Shown: piece after piece, positions 15,963 to 24,937 of the stretch
Numbering within the stretch: position 1 is the stretch's first letter
Layout: every line of letters begins with the position of its first letter
Source: JABMPX01 sp964649795
Lineage (GTDB): Bacteria > Patescibacteriota > Minisyncoccia > Portnoybacterales > UBA2143
Length of the DNA: 39,578 bases
Assembly (NCBI GenBank): GCA_964649795.1
Contig: CAZYQY010000005.1
Location: 1-39,578 of the forward strand
Direction: 5' to 3'
Notes under the pieces: model-generated
What the model saw: only the letters and a program-made list of their open reading frames with translations
The model's database searches: none
What the model was told of the DNA's origin: nothing
Position numbers and translations under genes: made by a program

Positions 15963-17171
15963 TTACTTTAATAATTCTATAGCTTTGTCTAATTGCGGAT
16001 CGCGCATTTCATCAACATCTTCAAAAGTTAATTCTACTTCTTCGTCAGGAATTATTCCTTCTTTGTTAATATTAGTTCCAGCTGGAGTTAACCATTTAGC
16101 TACTGTGATTTTAGCGCTAGAACCATCTTTTAATTTTTCTAATTGTTGAACAGAACCTTTGCCAAAACTTTTTTGACCGACTATCTTAATTCCTTTAATG
16201 TCTCTTAATGCGCCAGCTAAAATTTCTGAAGCAGAAGCTGAACCCTCATTAATCAAGACAATTGTTGGCATATCTTCTAATAGCCCATAACCTTTGCTGC
16301 GATGTTCATTTCTATTACCATTGCCATAATCTTCAGCTACTACTAATTCGCCTTTAGGCAAAAACCAGCTTGCTATATCAACTGCTATTTCCAGATATCC
16401 ACCAGGATTATTACGAACATCTAAAATGATTCCCTTAGGATTTTCTTTCAAAGCCTGCTGAATCGTTTTTCTAAATTGATCAGCTGAATTTTCAGTAAAA
16501 TGATAAAGTTGGATATAGGCAACCCATTCATTTTCATTGTCTAAATCAATTTTTTCCCATTTGATAATAGGAATTTGAATAGTATCTCTAATAATCTTTA
16601 TTTCCCTGACCTCTTCCCATTCATCTCTTGCAATCAGCAAAGTTACTTCTGTGCCTTGTTCTCCTCTAATTATTTCAACAGCTTGGTCAAGAGATAAGTC
16701 GGCTGTTAAAATATCATCTACCTTAAAGATTTTATCGCCTGGTTTTAGCCCAGCTTTTTGTGCTGGATTTCCCTCTAAAGGAGAAATAACCGTTAAGACA
16801 CCTTTGCGTATGCCGATTTCAGCGCCAATTCCTTCAAAACTTCCGCTCATGTCATCAAGAAACATTTTACTTTTTTCCGGCTCCATAAAAACAGTATAGG
16901 GATCATCTAATGAATCAAATAATCCTTTGACTGCTCCATAAATCATTTTCTGGACATCAAGATTAAGACGATCAACATGCTTTTTCTCAATCATGTGCCA
17001 GGCATCCCAGAATAAGCTGAAATCAACACTAGTTGATTGACCTAGGTCTTTATTGCTTATTCCTTCAATCTTATCAATAGATGGCTGATTTGTTTGACCT
17101 ATAAAAAAGCCAAAGCCGAAAATAACAGCAAAAAGGATAATCCAAATTGGAATAAAAATATATTTTTTCAT
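15963..17171 (-). CDS. S41 family C-terminal processing protease
   Basis: A membrane-anchored periplasmic or extracytoplasmic serine protease. An N-terminal transmembrane anchor (YIFIPIWIILFAVIFGFGFF) is followed by a helical segment. The PDZ domain spans about residues 95-180 (GSFEGIGAEIGI, NPAQKAGLKPGDKIFKVDD). The peptidase core includes LDVRNNPGGYLEIAVDIASW, the nucleophile Ser in VLINEGSASASEILAGAL, and the catalytic Lys in SFGKGSVQQL. At about 402 residues the length is typical of CtpA. I chose ATG 17171 because it overlaps the upstream glycosyltransferase stop as ATGA and has GGAG 6 nt before it. Confidence 0.93.
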   Translation of the reverse strand: MKKYIFIPIWIILFAVIFGFGFFIGQTNQPSIDKIEGISNKDLGQSTSVDFSLFWDAWHMIEKKHVDRLNLDVQKMIYGAVKGLFDSLDDPYTVFMEPEKSKMFLDDMSGSFEGIGAEIGIRKGVLTVISPLEGNPAQKAGLKPGDKIFKVDDILTADLSLDQAVEIIRGEQGTEVTLLIARDEWEEVREIKIIRDTIQIPIIKWEKIDLDNENEWVAYIQLYHFTENSADQFRKTIQQALKENPKGIILDVRNNPGGYLEIAVDIASWFLPKGELVVAEDYGNGNRNEHRSKGYGLLEDMPTIVLINEGSASASEILAGALRDIKGIKIVGQKSFGKGSVQQLEKLKDGSSAKITVAKWLTPAGTNINKEGIIPDEEVELTFEDVDEMRDPQLDKAIELLK

Positions 17172-17956
17172 GCTTTTCTCCATTTCCAAAAATATTTTAT
17201 AGCGCTAATTATATGTATCCGAGCATATCTATTAAAGAAAACATCTAAGAAACTATTCCATTTTTTACTAACTCGGTAATAGTAGTGGAACATTTTTGCT
17301 TTTGGGAGATAAACAACCTCATATCCATTTTTCCAAAAGCGCCGGCACCAATCAGTATCTTCTAAATACATAAAAAATCTTTCATCCATTAAACCGACTT
17401 TTTCCAAAGCTTGCTTGCGAACAAGCATAGATGATCCCTGCATCCAATCAACTGTTTTCTCTTTGAATGAATCCACTTCTTTTATTAAAAATTCACTAAT
17501 TTTATTCTTTCCCCAATTTAATTTGCCTAAAAAAGTTCGTCTGGCAACAATTGCACCAATACTTGGAAATCGAAAACAGGAATGCTGAGATTTATTGGCA
17601 AAAGTTAATAATTGGGGTCCAACAATGCCAACCTGATTATTTTTCTGAATAAATTCAAGCATTTCTGAAATAGAATCCTTGGTTACAATAATATCAGCAT
17701 TAAGAATTAATATATATTCTCCTTGGGATGATTTAATGCCTGAATTAACAATTTTAGCATAACCAACGTTTTTAGTAAAAGAGATAAATTTAACCAAAGG
17801 AAATTTTTCCTGAATTAAATCTTTGGTTGATAATTCTGATTGGCTGTCAACAACAATTATTTCATGTTCAAGAGAATCAATATTTTCTTTGATTGACTTA
17901 AGACAAAGTTTTAATAAAACTGGCGTTCGGTGATGAGTAATAATAATAGATAGCAT
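17168..17956 (-). CDS. GT2 family glycosyltransferase (rhamnosyltransferase-like)
   Basis: A 262-residue GT-A fold enzyme. The N-terminal strand MLSIIITHHRTPVLLKLCLK and EIIVVDSQS bind the nucleotide sugar. YILILNADI carries the DxD-equivalent Asp, and GSSMLVRKQALEKVGLMDE with FFMYLEDTDWCRRF matches WbbL-type transferases, where ED-D is near the catalytic base. No transmembrane segment is seen. It is coupled to the S41 protease through ATGA and follows the LCP gene by 6 nt. It probably adds a sugar to a surface polysaccharide or wall glycan; donor and acceptor are unknown. Confidence 0.88.
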   Translation of the reverse strand: MLSIIITHHRTPVLLKLCLKSIKENIDSLEHEIIVVDSQSELSTKDLIQEKFPLVKFISFTKNVGYAKIVNSGIKSSQGEYILILNADIIVTKDSISEMLEFIQKNNQVGIVGPQLLTFANKSQHSCFRFPSIGAIVARRTFLGKLNWGKNKISEFLIKEVDSFKEKTVDWMQGSSMLVRKQALEKVGLMDERFFMYLEDTDWCRRFWKNGYEVVYLPKAKMFHYYYRVSKKWNSFLDVFFNRYARIHIISAIKYFWKWRKA

Positions 17957-17962
17957 TGTTTA

Positions 17963-18991
17963 TTAATTAAATATATTTTTACAAGCTTCTTGAATCTGTT
18001 CAAAATTATCCCCTATTGGCAAAAGCACATATTCTTCATTGATAAAAGTATGGTAAAGCAATCCTCCTTCAGATATGTCAAAAATCCTTCTCTTAATATT
18101 ATTCACATCCAATTTTGAAACTACGCTGATTAAATCTTTGATATTATTCAAACCAGCGTCTGTTCGCAGGTGTTTCCCTAATATATCCAAAAGATTATAA
18201 ATTTTAATAGGATTAGCCAAAACGTCCAAAGAAAGAGCTTTTTCTTTTAATGCTATTAAAACTTGCTGCTGGCGGAGCATTCTATCAAAATCATTGGTGG
18301 AATAGCGGGAACGAACATAATAGAGAGTAGTTTTCCCATCCAAAAAATTTTCTCCGCGCTCCAGATGAAAAACCCATTTTTCTTCTCCATCAATTTCCTT
18401 AATAAACCAATGTTTATCTTCTTCCCATCCTTCTTTTGCCCATTGAAAGCTTTCTTCAAAAGGGTTTTTTAAGTAAACAGAAATTCCGCCTAAAACATCA
18501 ACAGTTTTCTCAAGTGCCTCAAAATCAACTACTGCTGTATAATCAATATATAAGTTAGTTAAGTAAGAGACGGTTTTTTTAGCGCAGTCAAATCCTCCTT
18601 GAGCATAAGCAAAATTAATTTTCTTTTTTCCCTCTGAACACCAAAGCTGAACATAAAGATCACGAGGAAGAGAAATCAAAGCGATTTGATTATTGCTTTT
18701 CTTAATGCTAAGTAAAATTATTGTATCAGAAAGCAATTTTCCTTCTCCTGGGTCATCTGGTCCTCTAACGCCTAAAAGGAGGATATTTAATCTATCAGCA
18801 TCTTTTTTTGGTAATTCAGGCAAATTATCAGCAAAAGGCAGAGAAGAGTTTGGGCTGTTTTTTTTATCAATTACTTTACTAATAGTAAAACCAGCTTTAA
18901 AAAAGAAAAGCGAAAATATTCCTATTAAGAATAGGATAATAACAAACATCCATAATTTTCTTTTACTTTTTGGTTGAAATTCTTCTTCCAT
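17963..18991 (-). CDS. LytR-CpsA-Psr (LCP) family protein
   Basis: LCP enzymes transfer lipid-linked glycopolymers onto peptidoglycan outside the membrane. An N-terminal transmembrane helix (LWMFVIILFLIGIFSLFFF) is followed by a linker. The catalytic domain has NILLLGVRG, LSDTIILLSI with the conserved Asp, SLPRDLYVQL with the Arg that binds the pyrophosphate, and YVRSRYSTNDFDRMLRQQQV with the C-terminal Arg/Asp/Arg set. The length of 342 residues is typical. It sits between two GT2 genes, so it likely attaches the polymer made by this cluster. Confidence 0.92.
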   Translation of the reverse strand: MEEEFQPKSKRKLWMFVIILFLIGIFSLFFFKAGFTISKVIDKKNSPNSSLPFADNLPELPKKDADRLNILLLGVRGPDDPGEGKLLSDTIILLSIKKSNNQIALISLPRDLYVQLWCSEGKKKINFAYAQGGFDCAKKTVSYLTNLYIDYTAVVDFEALEKTVDVLGGISVYLKNPFEESFQWAKEGWEEDKHWFIKEIDGEEKWVFHLERGENFLDGKTTLYYVRSRYSTNDFDRMLRQQQVLIALKEKALSLDVLANPIKIYNLLDILGKHLRTDAGLNNIKDLISVVSKLDVNNIKRRIFDISEGGLLYHTFINEEYVLLPIGDNFEQIQEACKNIFN

Positions 18992-18995
18992 GTTT

Positions 18996-20033
18996 TTACC
19001 TGAACCATTTCTTCATTTCTTTTGTCCCTGCTTTTTTATGAACCATAATTATTTTTCTTTTTTCCCAAGAAAGAGGAGCTTGCCTGAATAAATCTCTAAT
19101 TGCTTTCCATGTATATTTCTCAAATAACATAACATAAAGCCAAGAGAGAATTTCTTTAGGCAAAAACCAGGGCAAATGTTTTATTAAAATCCCAAATTGC
19201 TCGTTTTTAATCTGCATTAGGCGTTGATTTTTAAAAGCTAAATATTTAGCAAATTTGTTAATTTTTCTTCTTTCTTTAATCATGGCAAGATAGCTTATAG
19301 AAGCGCTTTCTCCGGAACTTCTATCATGCCAAGCAACTGATTTTGGTTGATAAATTGTTTTCCATTTATAGAGGCGCAATCGCCATGCCAAATCAACATC
19401 TTCTTTATACAAAAAGAAATTCTCATCAAAATACTCATTTTTTAATTTAACATCTTCTAATGCTTTCATGCGGTAAATTGGCGCTGCCCCATCTGCGCCA
19501 AAAATTTTTTGTTCTTTCTCAAACTGTTTTTGATCAATTTCCCCTTGCGCTATATTAATAATTCTTCTGTTCTTAAGTATACAAAGACCAACCGTGTCTA
19601 TAATATAAAAAACGCCATTTTTATCTGAAATTTCTAAAGAAGTATTGCCCAGATTCCAGCGTAACAATTTTCCCTGAATAGCTCCTATTTTTTTATCTTT
19701 CTCAAGTAAAAAAACTGCATTTTTAATAAAATATCTATCTAAACGTACGTCTTGATTAAGACATAGAATATACTTTCCCTGGCTAATTCTTATTCCTTGA
19801 TTGTGTCCGCCTGCATAGCCCAAATTCTTTTTATTGAAAATGATTTTCAATTCTGGCCTGTTTTTTAATTTCTTTAAATAACTTTTTGTTTTGTCAGTTG
19901 AATTATTGTCAATAATTAGAATTTCTATATTAGAATATCCCTGATTGAAAACTGAATTCAGGCATTCTTGAATATACTTTTCCCCATTATAGGTGAGAAT
20001 GTTTATTGAGACTAATGGTTGATTTTGTCGCAT
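18996..20033 (-). CDS. GT2 family glycosyltransferase
   Basis: A 345-residue GT-A enzyme. The N-terminal part has PLVSINILTYNGEKYIQECL and IEILIIDNNSTDKT. The donor site is GKYILCLNQDV, and the acceptor region has FFLYKEDVDLAWRLRLYKWK, the ED-D motif of rhamnosyl-type transferases. A basic C-terminus (HKKAGTKEMKKWFR) may hold it at the membrane. ATG 20033 is preferred over TTG 20045. The gene overlaps the 3' end of the O-antigen-ligase-like gene by about 47 nt in another frame, an unusually long overlap. Confidence 0.88.
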   Translation of the reverse strand: MRQNQPLVSINILTYNGEKYIQECLNSVFNQGYSNIEILIIDNNSTDKTKSYLKKLKNRPELKIIFNKKNLGYAGGHNQGIRISQGKYILCLNQDVRLDRYFIKNAVFLLEKDKKIGAIQGKLLRWNLGNTSLEISDKNGVFYIIDTVGLCILKNRRIINIAQGEIDQKQFEKEQKIFGADGAAPIYRMKALEDVKLKNEYFDENFFLYKEDVDLAWRLRLYKWKTIYQPKSVAWHDRSSGESASISYLAMIKERRKINKFAKYLAFKNQRLMQIKNEQFGILIKHLPWFLPKEILSWLYVMLFEKYTWKAIRDLFRQAPLSWEKRKIIMVHKKAGTKEMKKWFR

Positions 20034-21516
20034 AAAGTAAGCCAATATTAGCTATGAAAAATAAAAAGACCTTATCATTAAAAAGTACAACGTCAAATAA
20101 ACTATAACTGAAAATCCAAATCAAGGCAAGAACTAGAAATCCTGTCCAGCAAGTCGAATTTTGTTTCCAGGCCTCTTTTAATATCTGCCAAAAAATTACT
20201 ATTAAGATTAATAAAGCAAAAATACCCATTTCTGCTGCAATGTCTAAATATAGATTATGGGCTGAAGAGCCTCTTTTAGAAAAAGATATATCTTCATTAA
20301 GAACTAAAGGAAAGTTTCCAATGCCTACTCCTAATAAAGGACGTATTATTATTGAATCAACTGTTCGCTGCCAAATTTCCAAACGACCCTTAATTGATGT
20401 CTCAACAAAATCAATAATGCTTCTGGCTCTTTCAAACAAAGAAATATCTGAAAGAGAATCTCTGCCTAACTCAATATATTGCGGAGCAAAAAGAATTGCA
20501 GAAGCAATTGGGAATAAAATAAAAAACATTATTAAACATCCTAAAATAAGCTGGACCTGTTTATTATAATGTAAAAAAAGAATAAATATATATATAATTA
20601 ATAAGCCCAAAGCGCTTACCCAGGCTCCTCTTGAGCCAGAAAATATAATAGCTAATAAGCAACTAATTAATAGAAAATAAAAAATAATTGCTTTAAGTTT
20701 ATTTTTTTTAGGCCTTAAAAAGATAGCTGTTAATAAAAACGGCAAAGATAAAATAGAGAAAAAAGCAAATGAATGCGAATCCGGAAAAATAGAGAACATT
20801 CTTAAAGTTGGCAATTGATATGAATAATAAGAAAACCAAGTATTGCTGTATGATAAAAGATTGCTTAAATTATGCCCATAAAAAATATTAATTACATTCC
20901 TATCCCAAAAATACCAGAACTTGTTGAGATTAACAAAAAATACCATTATTAACTGTAAAAAACCAATTCCTAATGTTATTCCTATGGCTACTTTTATTGC
21001 GCTAATAATTTTAAAAATAATTTCCTTATTCTTATTAGCCAAATTCCTTATAAGAATAAAAAGCAGAAGAATATTAATTATAAAAAGAAGCTTTTTAATG
21101 CCAATAAAAACATTATCAGCCATTAGAAGAGATAAACAACCGATGCCCAAAAAAATAATAGTTAAACTGGTTAATCTTGAAAATGGATAATCAACAATAT
21201 TTTTTATTGCTTGATGTTTATGCTTTATTAATTTAAATAACCAAACAGCAAATAAAACCGCCAATAATATTCGCCAGTTAGCCATTGAGTCAAAATTTTC
21301 TGTAATTGGCAAAGCAATGAACAAAGGAATTGAGGCGATAAAAACCCATAAAGAATCTTCTAAGTTGCTGAAAATAAAATAGAAAATCATTAAACCAGTT
21401 AAAAACAAACTTGCTTCTAAGGGAGCAATGCCAAAAACCATTAAAAAAATAACCGCAATTTCGGTTAAAAGAATAACAAAATTACTTATCTTTTTTGTTC
21501 GTTGTGCCTTGTCCAT
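19987..21516 (-). CDS. O-antigen ligase/polymerase-like membrane protein
   Basis: A 509-residue polytopic protein with about eleven or twelve hydrophobic segments. The Wzy_C-type periplasmic loop includes GSRGAWVSALGLL, RLEIWQRTVDSIIIRPLLGV and SSAHNLYLDIAAEMGIFALL. The HN and downstream E match the conserved residues of WaaL/Wzy proteins. Whether it ligates or polymerises cannot be decided from sequence. With the two GT2 enzymes and the LCP protein it makes a compact surface-polysaccharide unit. Confidence 0.85.
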   Translation of the reverse strand: MDKAQRTKKISNFVILLTEIAVIFLMVFGIAPLEASLFLTGLMIFYFIFSNLEDSLWVFIASIPLFIALPITENFDSMANWRILLAVLFAVWLFKLIKHKHQAIKNIVDYPFSRLTSLTIIFLGIGCLSLLMADNVFIGIKKLLFIINILLLFILIRNLANKNKEIIFKIISAIKVAIGITLGIGFLQLIMVFFVNLNKFWYFWDRNVINIFYGHNLSNLLSYSNTWFSYYSYQLPTLRMFSIFPDSHSFAFFSILSLPFLLTAIFLRPKKNKLKAIIFYFLLISCLLAIIFSGSRGAWVSALGLLIIYIFILFLHYNKQVQLILGCLIMFFILFPIASAILFAPQYIELGRDSLSDISLFERARSIIDFVETSIKGRLEIWQRTVDSIIIRPLLGVGIGNFPLVLNEDISFSKRGSSAHNLYLDIAAEMGIFALLILIVIFWQILKEAWKQNSTCWTGFLVLALIWIFSYSLFDVVLFNDKVFLFFIANIGLLYATKSTISLNKHSHL

Positions 21517-21527
21517 TTTTAGTTTAA

Positions 21528-22652
21528 TTAATACCCTTTTAATTTCTTTGAATTTTTGTGCTGGCGCATTCTTTCTAATGCTTTAGCTTCAATTTGGCGT
21601 ATGCGTTCTCTGGTTACGCCGAATTCCTGGCCGACCTCTTCCAATGTATGAGTAATTCCATCTTTTAAGCCAAAACGCATTTCTAAAATTTTTTGTTCCC
21701 GAGGAGACAAATCAACTAAAATTTCCTTAAGACGATTTTTTAATAATTTTCTGGCTGCTATTTGACTTGGAGAAATACTTTTTTTATCTTCAACAAATTC
21801 TCCTAAAGTGCTCTCTTCGTCTTTATCGCTAACAGGAGATTCTAAAGAAATAGTATCTTGAGAAATTTTAATAATATGCCTGACTTTTTCAATGCTTTCT
21901 TTCATTTCAGCAGCTATTTCTTCAGGTAATGGCTCGCGTCCTAAATTCTGCAAAAGCAAACGCTTAATTTGAGTATATTTGCTGATTGTTTCAACCATAT
22001 GAACTGGAATTCTTATAGTTCTAGCTTGGTCAGCTAAGGCGCGCGTAATTGCTTGTCTAATCCACCAAGTGGCATAAGTAGAAAATTTATATCCGCGATG
22101 ATAATCAAATTTCTCTACAGCCTTAAAAAGACCTATATTCCCTTCCTGGATAAGATCTAAAAGACTGAAATTGCGGCTTCGGCCAATGTATCTTTTTGCA
22201 ATGCTAACAACTAATCTTAAATTAGCCTGTGTTAATTGCTGTCTGGCCTCTTCGTCTCCCTGTTCTATCTTCTTTGCTAATCTAACTTCATCTTGAGCTG
22301 TTAATAAAGAAATTCTTCCAATTTCTCGCAAATACATCTGGACATTGTCAAATACTTCTGAAGAAAGAGGCAGCTTTTTTTTGTTTAATTCTTTTCCTTT
22401 TCCCAGGGACTTATCTAAAAATTCTATTGAGTCAACTATTTCTATGTTATTCTCTTTTAATTTTTCATAAGCTTCTTCCAATCCGTTAATATCGTCTTCT
22501 ATCCTCGGAGCTATTTGCAATAGTTCTATTTCAGTAATAAATCCTCTTTCTCTGCCTCGGTTAATCAGCTCTTGGATTTTTCCTTGGTCAATTAATTCTT
22601 TTTTTCTACGCTTAACTGGTTTGCTTTTTGGTTGCTTAGTTTTTTTAACCAT
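21528..22652 (-). CDS. rpoD: RNA polymerase primary sigma factor (sigma-70)
   Basis: Directs RNA polymerase to housekeeping promoters. A short basic N-terminus precedes a compact region 1.1-like segment. Region 1.2 follows (VQMYLREIGRISLLTAQDEV). Region 2 is classic (NLRLVVSIAKRYIGRS, LLDLIQEGNIGLFKAVEKFD, YKFSTYATWWIRQAITRAL). Region 3 has IRIPVHMVETI. Region 4 ends with the helix-turn-helix GVTRERIRQIEAKALERMRQ. The length of 374 residues, without a large non-conserved insert, matches small primary sigma factors. It lies 4 nt after dnaG. The TTGACA/TATAAT-like boxes across the window fit this sigma class. Confidence 0.96.
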   Translation of the reverse strand: MVKKTKQPKSKPVKRRKKELIDQGKIQELINRGRERGFITEIELLQIAPRIEDDINGLEEAYEKLKENNIEIVDSIEFLDKSLGKGKELNKKKLPLSSEVFDNVQMYLREIGRISLLTAQDEVRLAKKIEQGDEEARQQLTQANLRLVVSIAKRYIGRSRNFSLLDLIQEGNIGLFKAVEKFDYHRGYKFSTYATWWIRQAITRALADQARTIRIPVHMVETISKYTQIKRLLLQNLGREPLPEEIAAEMKESIEKVRHIIKISQDTISLESPVSDKDEESTLGEFVEDKKSISPSQIAARKLLKNRLKEILVDLSPREQKILEMRFGLKDGITHTLEEVGQEFGVTRERIRQIEAKALERMRQHKNSKKLKGY

Positions 22653-22656
22653 ATTA

Positions 22657-24423
22657 TTAAATTACTTGTTTAGCTAATTTATTAAATTCTTTAGTTAATT
22701 TTTTAAGAGAAGTATTATCTTTTTTCCCTTCAGCTTCTTGAATAGATAAATTTAACTTATTTAATTTTTCTTGAAAATAGCGTTTTTTTAATTCTTTAAA
22801 ACAGAATTTTATTTCTTTTTTAGGATTAAATTCGTCTATCATTTCTTTTTGCGCTTCTGCTCCGAAAATAAGATGGTCTACTTTGTCTGTTAAATCAAGA
22901 GTTAAATCTTTTTTAAAATTATTTAGATTGATTTTTTTAGTCCGATTATCTTTCAAAACATTAAATATCTGTTCTAAATTTGGGTCAATAAATAAAGAAT
23001 ATGCTTGTTTCCGGCATTCTTTAAGCGCTTCTGGATATGCTAGAACAAGGCCTAAAGTATATTCTTCAAGATTGGGCCTCTGTTTTGGGATTGGCTTTTC
23101 GTTTTGAATAATATTGTTTGTAACTTCTTTTATTTTATCCATATCTTCAATTAAAACTTCCTCTTGAACTTTTAATTTTGAAGCTACTTTCTGCAGCCAA
23201 TGGGCTTGTTCAACTCTATTAGGTATTTTTTTAATAATTGGCAAAAGAATTTGAGATGCTTTTTTTTTGCCTTCAGCTGTTGATAAATCATTTTTAGAAA
23301 AAGCATTGGATAAATAAAATTCAATTAAGCTTTGGGCTTTCTTAACTTCTTTTGGCCAAATTGAAACATTCTTTTGAAAACAGTCAGCCGGGTCCTGATT
23401 ATCAGGCAATCTAATTACTTTAAGATTGAAGCCAAGCTGAAGGGCTAAATCAGATCCTCGTTCTGTGGCTATTTCTCCAGCGATATCCATGTCAAAAGCC
23501 ATGACTAAAGTGTCTGTATAACGTTTAATTATTTTCAGCTGTTCTTGAGTAAGAGCAGTTCCTGAACTCGCTATTATATTGTTAAAGCCGGCCTGATGCC
23601 CCATAATAACATCAGTTTGTCCTTCAACTAGAACACAAAGATTATTTTTTCTAATGTCTAATTTAGCTTTGTCTAAGCCGTATAAAATACGGCTTTTATC
23701 GTAAATAAGGGTATTAGGCGTATTAATATATTTGCCCATTCGTTCATCAGGATGAGCAGGATTTCCTCTACCAGTAAAACCTACTATTATCCCATTAATA
23801 TCTTTAATAGGAAAAATAATTCTGTCTCGAAACCGGTCATAATATTTGTTACTGCTTGTTCTTTTATCGCTTTCAACAATCAGTCCTGTTTTTAAAATTT
23901 CTTTTTCAAAATATCCTTTATTTTTTAAAAAATCTGTTAAAGAATTCCATTGGTCAGGAGCATAGCCAATTTGCCAATCTTTTATTGTTTTTGCTTTTAT
24001 TCCACGTCCAGATAAATATTTTTGAATATTTTTACCAGTTTTGCTTTCTAATTGTTTAATAAAAAAACGAGTGGATAAATCACAAATTTCATATAATCTA
24101 GTTCTTTCAGTTTTTAATTTAGCTGATATAACTGGATCAAGTTTTTTTAATTCTACTCCAGCCCTTTGGGCTAAAGTTCGCAAAGCATCGCCGAATTCCA
24201 CTCCTTCTATTTCCATAATAAAATCAAAAATTGAACCTCCTTTCCCGCAGCCAAAACAGTGCCATGATTGTCTTTCCGGAGAAACCATAAAAGAAGGCGT
24301 TTTTTCTGAATGAAAAGGACAAGAAGCCCGATAATTACGCCCGGCCTTTTGCAATTTGATATATCCTCCAATTACATCAACTATATCAAGTTTATTCTTA
24401 ATCTCATCAACTGGCGATGTCAT
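22657..24423 (-). CDS. dnaG: DNA primase
   Basis: Makes RNA primers at the replication fork. The N-terminal zinc-binding domain has CPFHSEKTPSFMVSPERQSW followed by CFGCGKGGSIFDF. The RNA polymerase domain includes GFTGRGNPAHPDERMGKYIN. The Toprim core has LVEGQTDVIMGHQAG and VMAFDMDIAGEIA with the metal-binding acidic residues. A helical C-terminal DnaB-binding-like domain follows. The length of 588 residues is normal. The rpoD-dnaG pairing is the usual macromolecular-synthesis arrangement. The Nudix gene ends 4 nt before its start. Confidence 0.96.
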   Translation of the reverse strand: MTSPVDEIKNKLDIVDVIGGYIKLQKAGRNYRASCPFHSEKTPSFMVSPERQSWHCFGCGKGGSIFDFIMEIEGVEFGDALRTLAQRAGVELKKLDPVISAKLKTERTRLYEICDLSTRFFIKQLESKTGKNIQKYLSGRGIKAKTIKDWQIGYAPDQWNSLTDFLKNKGYFEKEILKTGLIVESDKRTSSNKYYDRFRDRIIFPIKDINGIIVGFTGRGNPAHPDERMGKYINTPNTLIYDKSRILYGLDKAKLDIRKNNLCVLVEGQTDVIMGHQAGFNNIIASSGTALTQEQLKIIKRYTDTLVMAFDMDIAGEIATERGSDLALQLGFNLKVIRLPDNQDPADCFQKNVSIWPKEVKKAQSLIEFYLSNAFSKNDLSTAEGKKKASQILLPIIKKIPNRVEQAHWLQKVASKLKVQEEVLIEDMDKIKEVTNNIIQNEKPIPKQRPNLEEYTLGLVLAYPEALKECRKQAYSLFIDPNLEQIFNVLKDNRTKKINLNNFKKDLTLDLTDKVDHLIFGAEAQKEMIDEFNPKKEIKFCFKELKKRYFQEKLNKLNLSIQEAEGKKDNTSLKKLTKEFNKLAKQVI

Positions 24424-24427
24424 TTTT

Positions 24428-24937
24428 TCATTTCTTATTAAATTTAACTCTGTTTTTATTCTGTCCTTTTAATATTTTATTAACCATTCCAATTTCTTCT
24501 AAAATCCCTTCAATTAAATTATATTCTTTAGCTTGTTTAGCTGTTACCCAGGCATGGTTGATTGTATCCTTGTCATATTTAACTTTGCCTGATTTATAAG
24601 GACAATACCAGCTTAAAATAATAGCAGGAATTCCATCAGGCCTTATGAAAATCATATCTAATAAATAATCTATCTTGCCAACCGCTAAATTAACCTCTTC
24701 TTTGACTTCTCGATGTAAAGATTTTTCAATAGCAAAATACCAATGATCTTTAGTTGTTTTTTTTGTATTAATATAATCATCTACTTCTAGTCCGCCTCCA
24801 GGCACAGTCCATAAACCAGGGAAAGCTTTTTTATCAAAACTCCTTTGAGTTATTAAATATTTATACTCCCCTTCCACTTTTTTATAAATTATAGCTGTGG
24901 AATCAATCCGGTGAAGCTCTCTATATTTAATTTTCAT
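24428..24937 (-). CDS. Nudix hydrolase family protein
   Basis: A protein of about 169 residues starting MKIKYRELHRIDSTAII. The Nudix box is recognisable as GGGLEVDD, then an unusually long insert, then REVKEEVNL; the normal spacing between the Gly and the REUxEE block is seven residues. The substrate is unknown. A longer open frame runs upstream to 25069, but it only translates the tRNA locus and should be ignored. The A of the chosen ATG is also the A of the CCA end of the upstream tRNA-like structure, leaving no leader if that RNA is processed. Confidence 0.75.
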   Translation of the reverse strand: MKIKYRELHRIDSTAIIYKKVEGEYKYLITQRSFDKKAFPGLWTVPGGGLEVDDYINTKKTTKDHWYFAIEKSLHREVKEEVNLAVGKIDYLLDMIFIRPDGIPAIILSWYCPYKSGKVKYDKDTINHAWVTAKQAKEYNLIEGILEEIGMVNKILKGQNKNRVKFNKK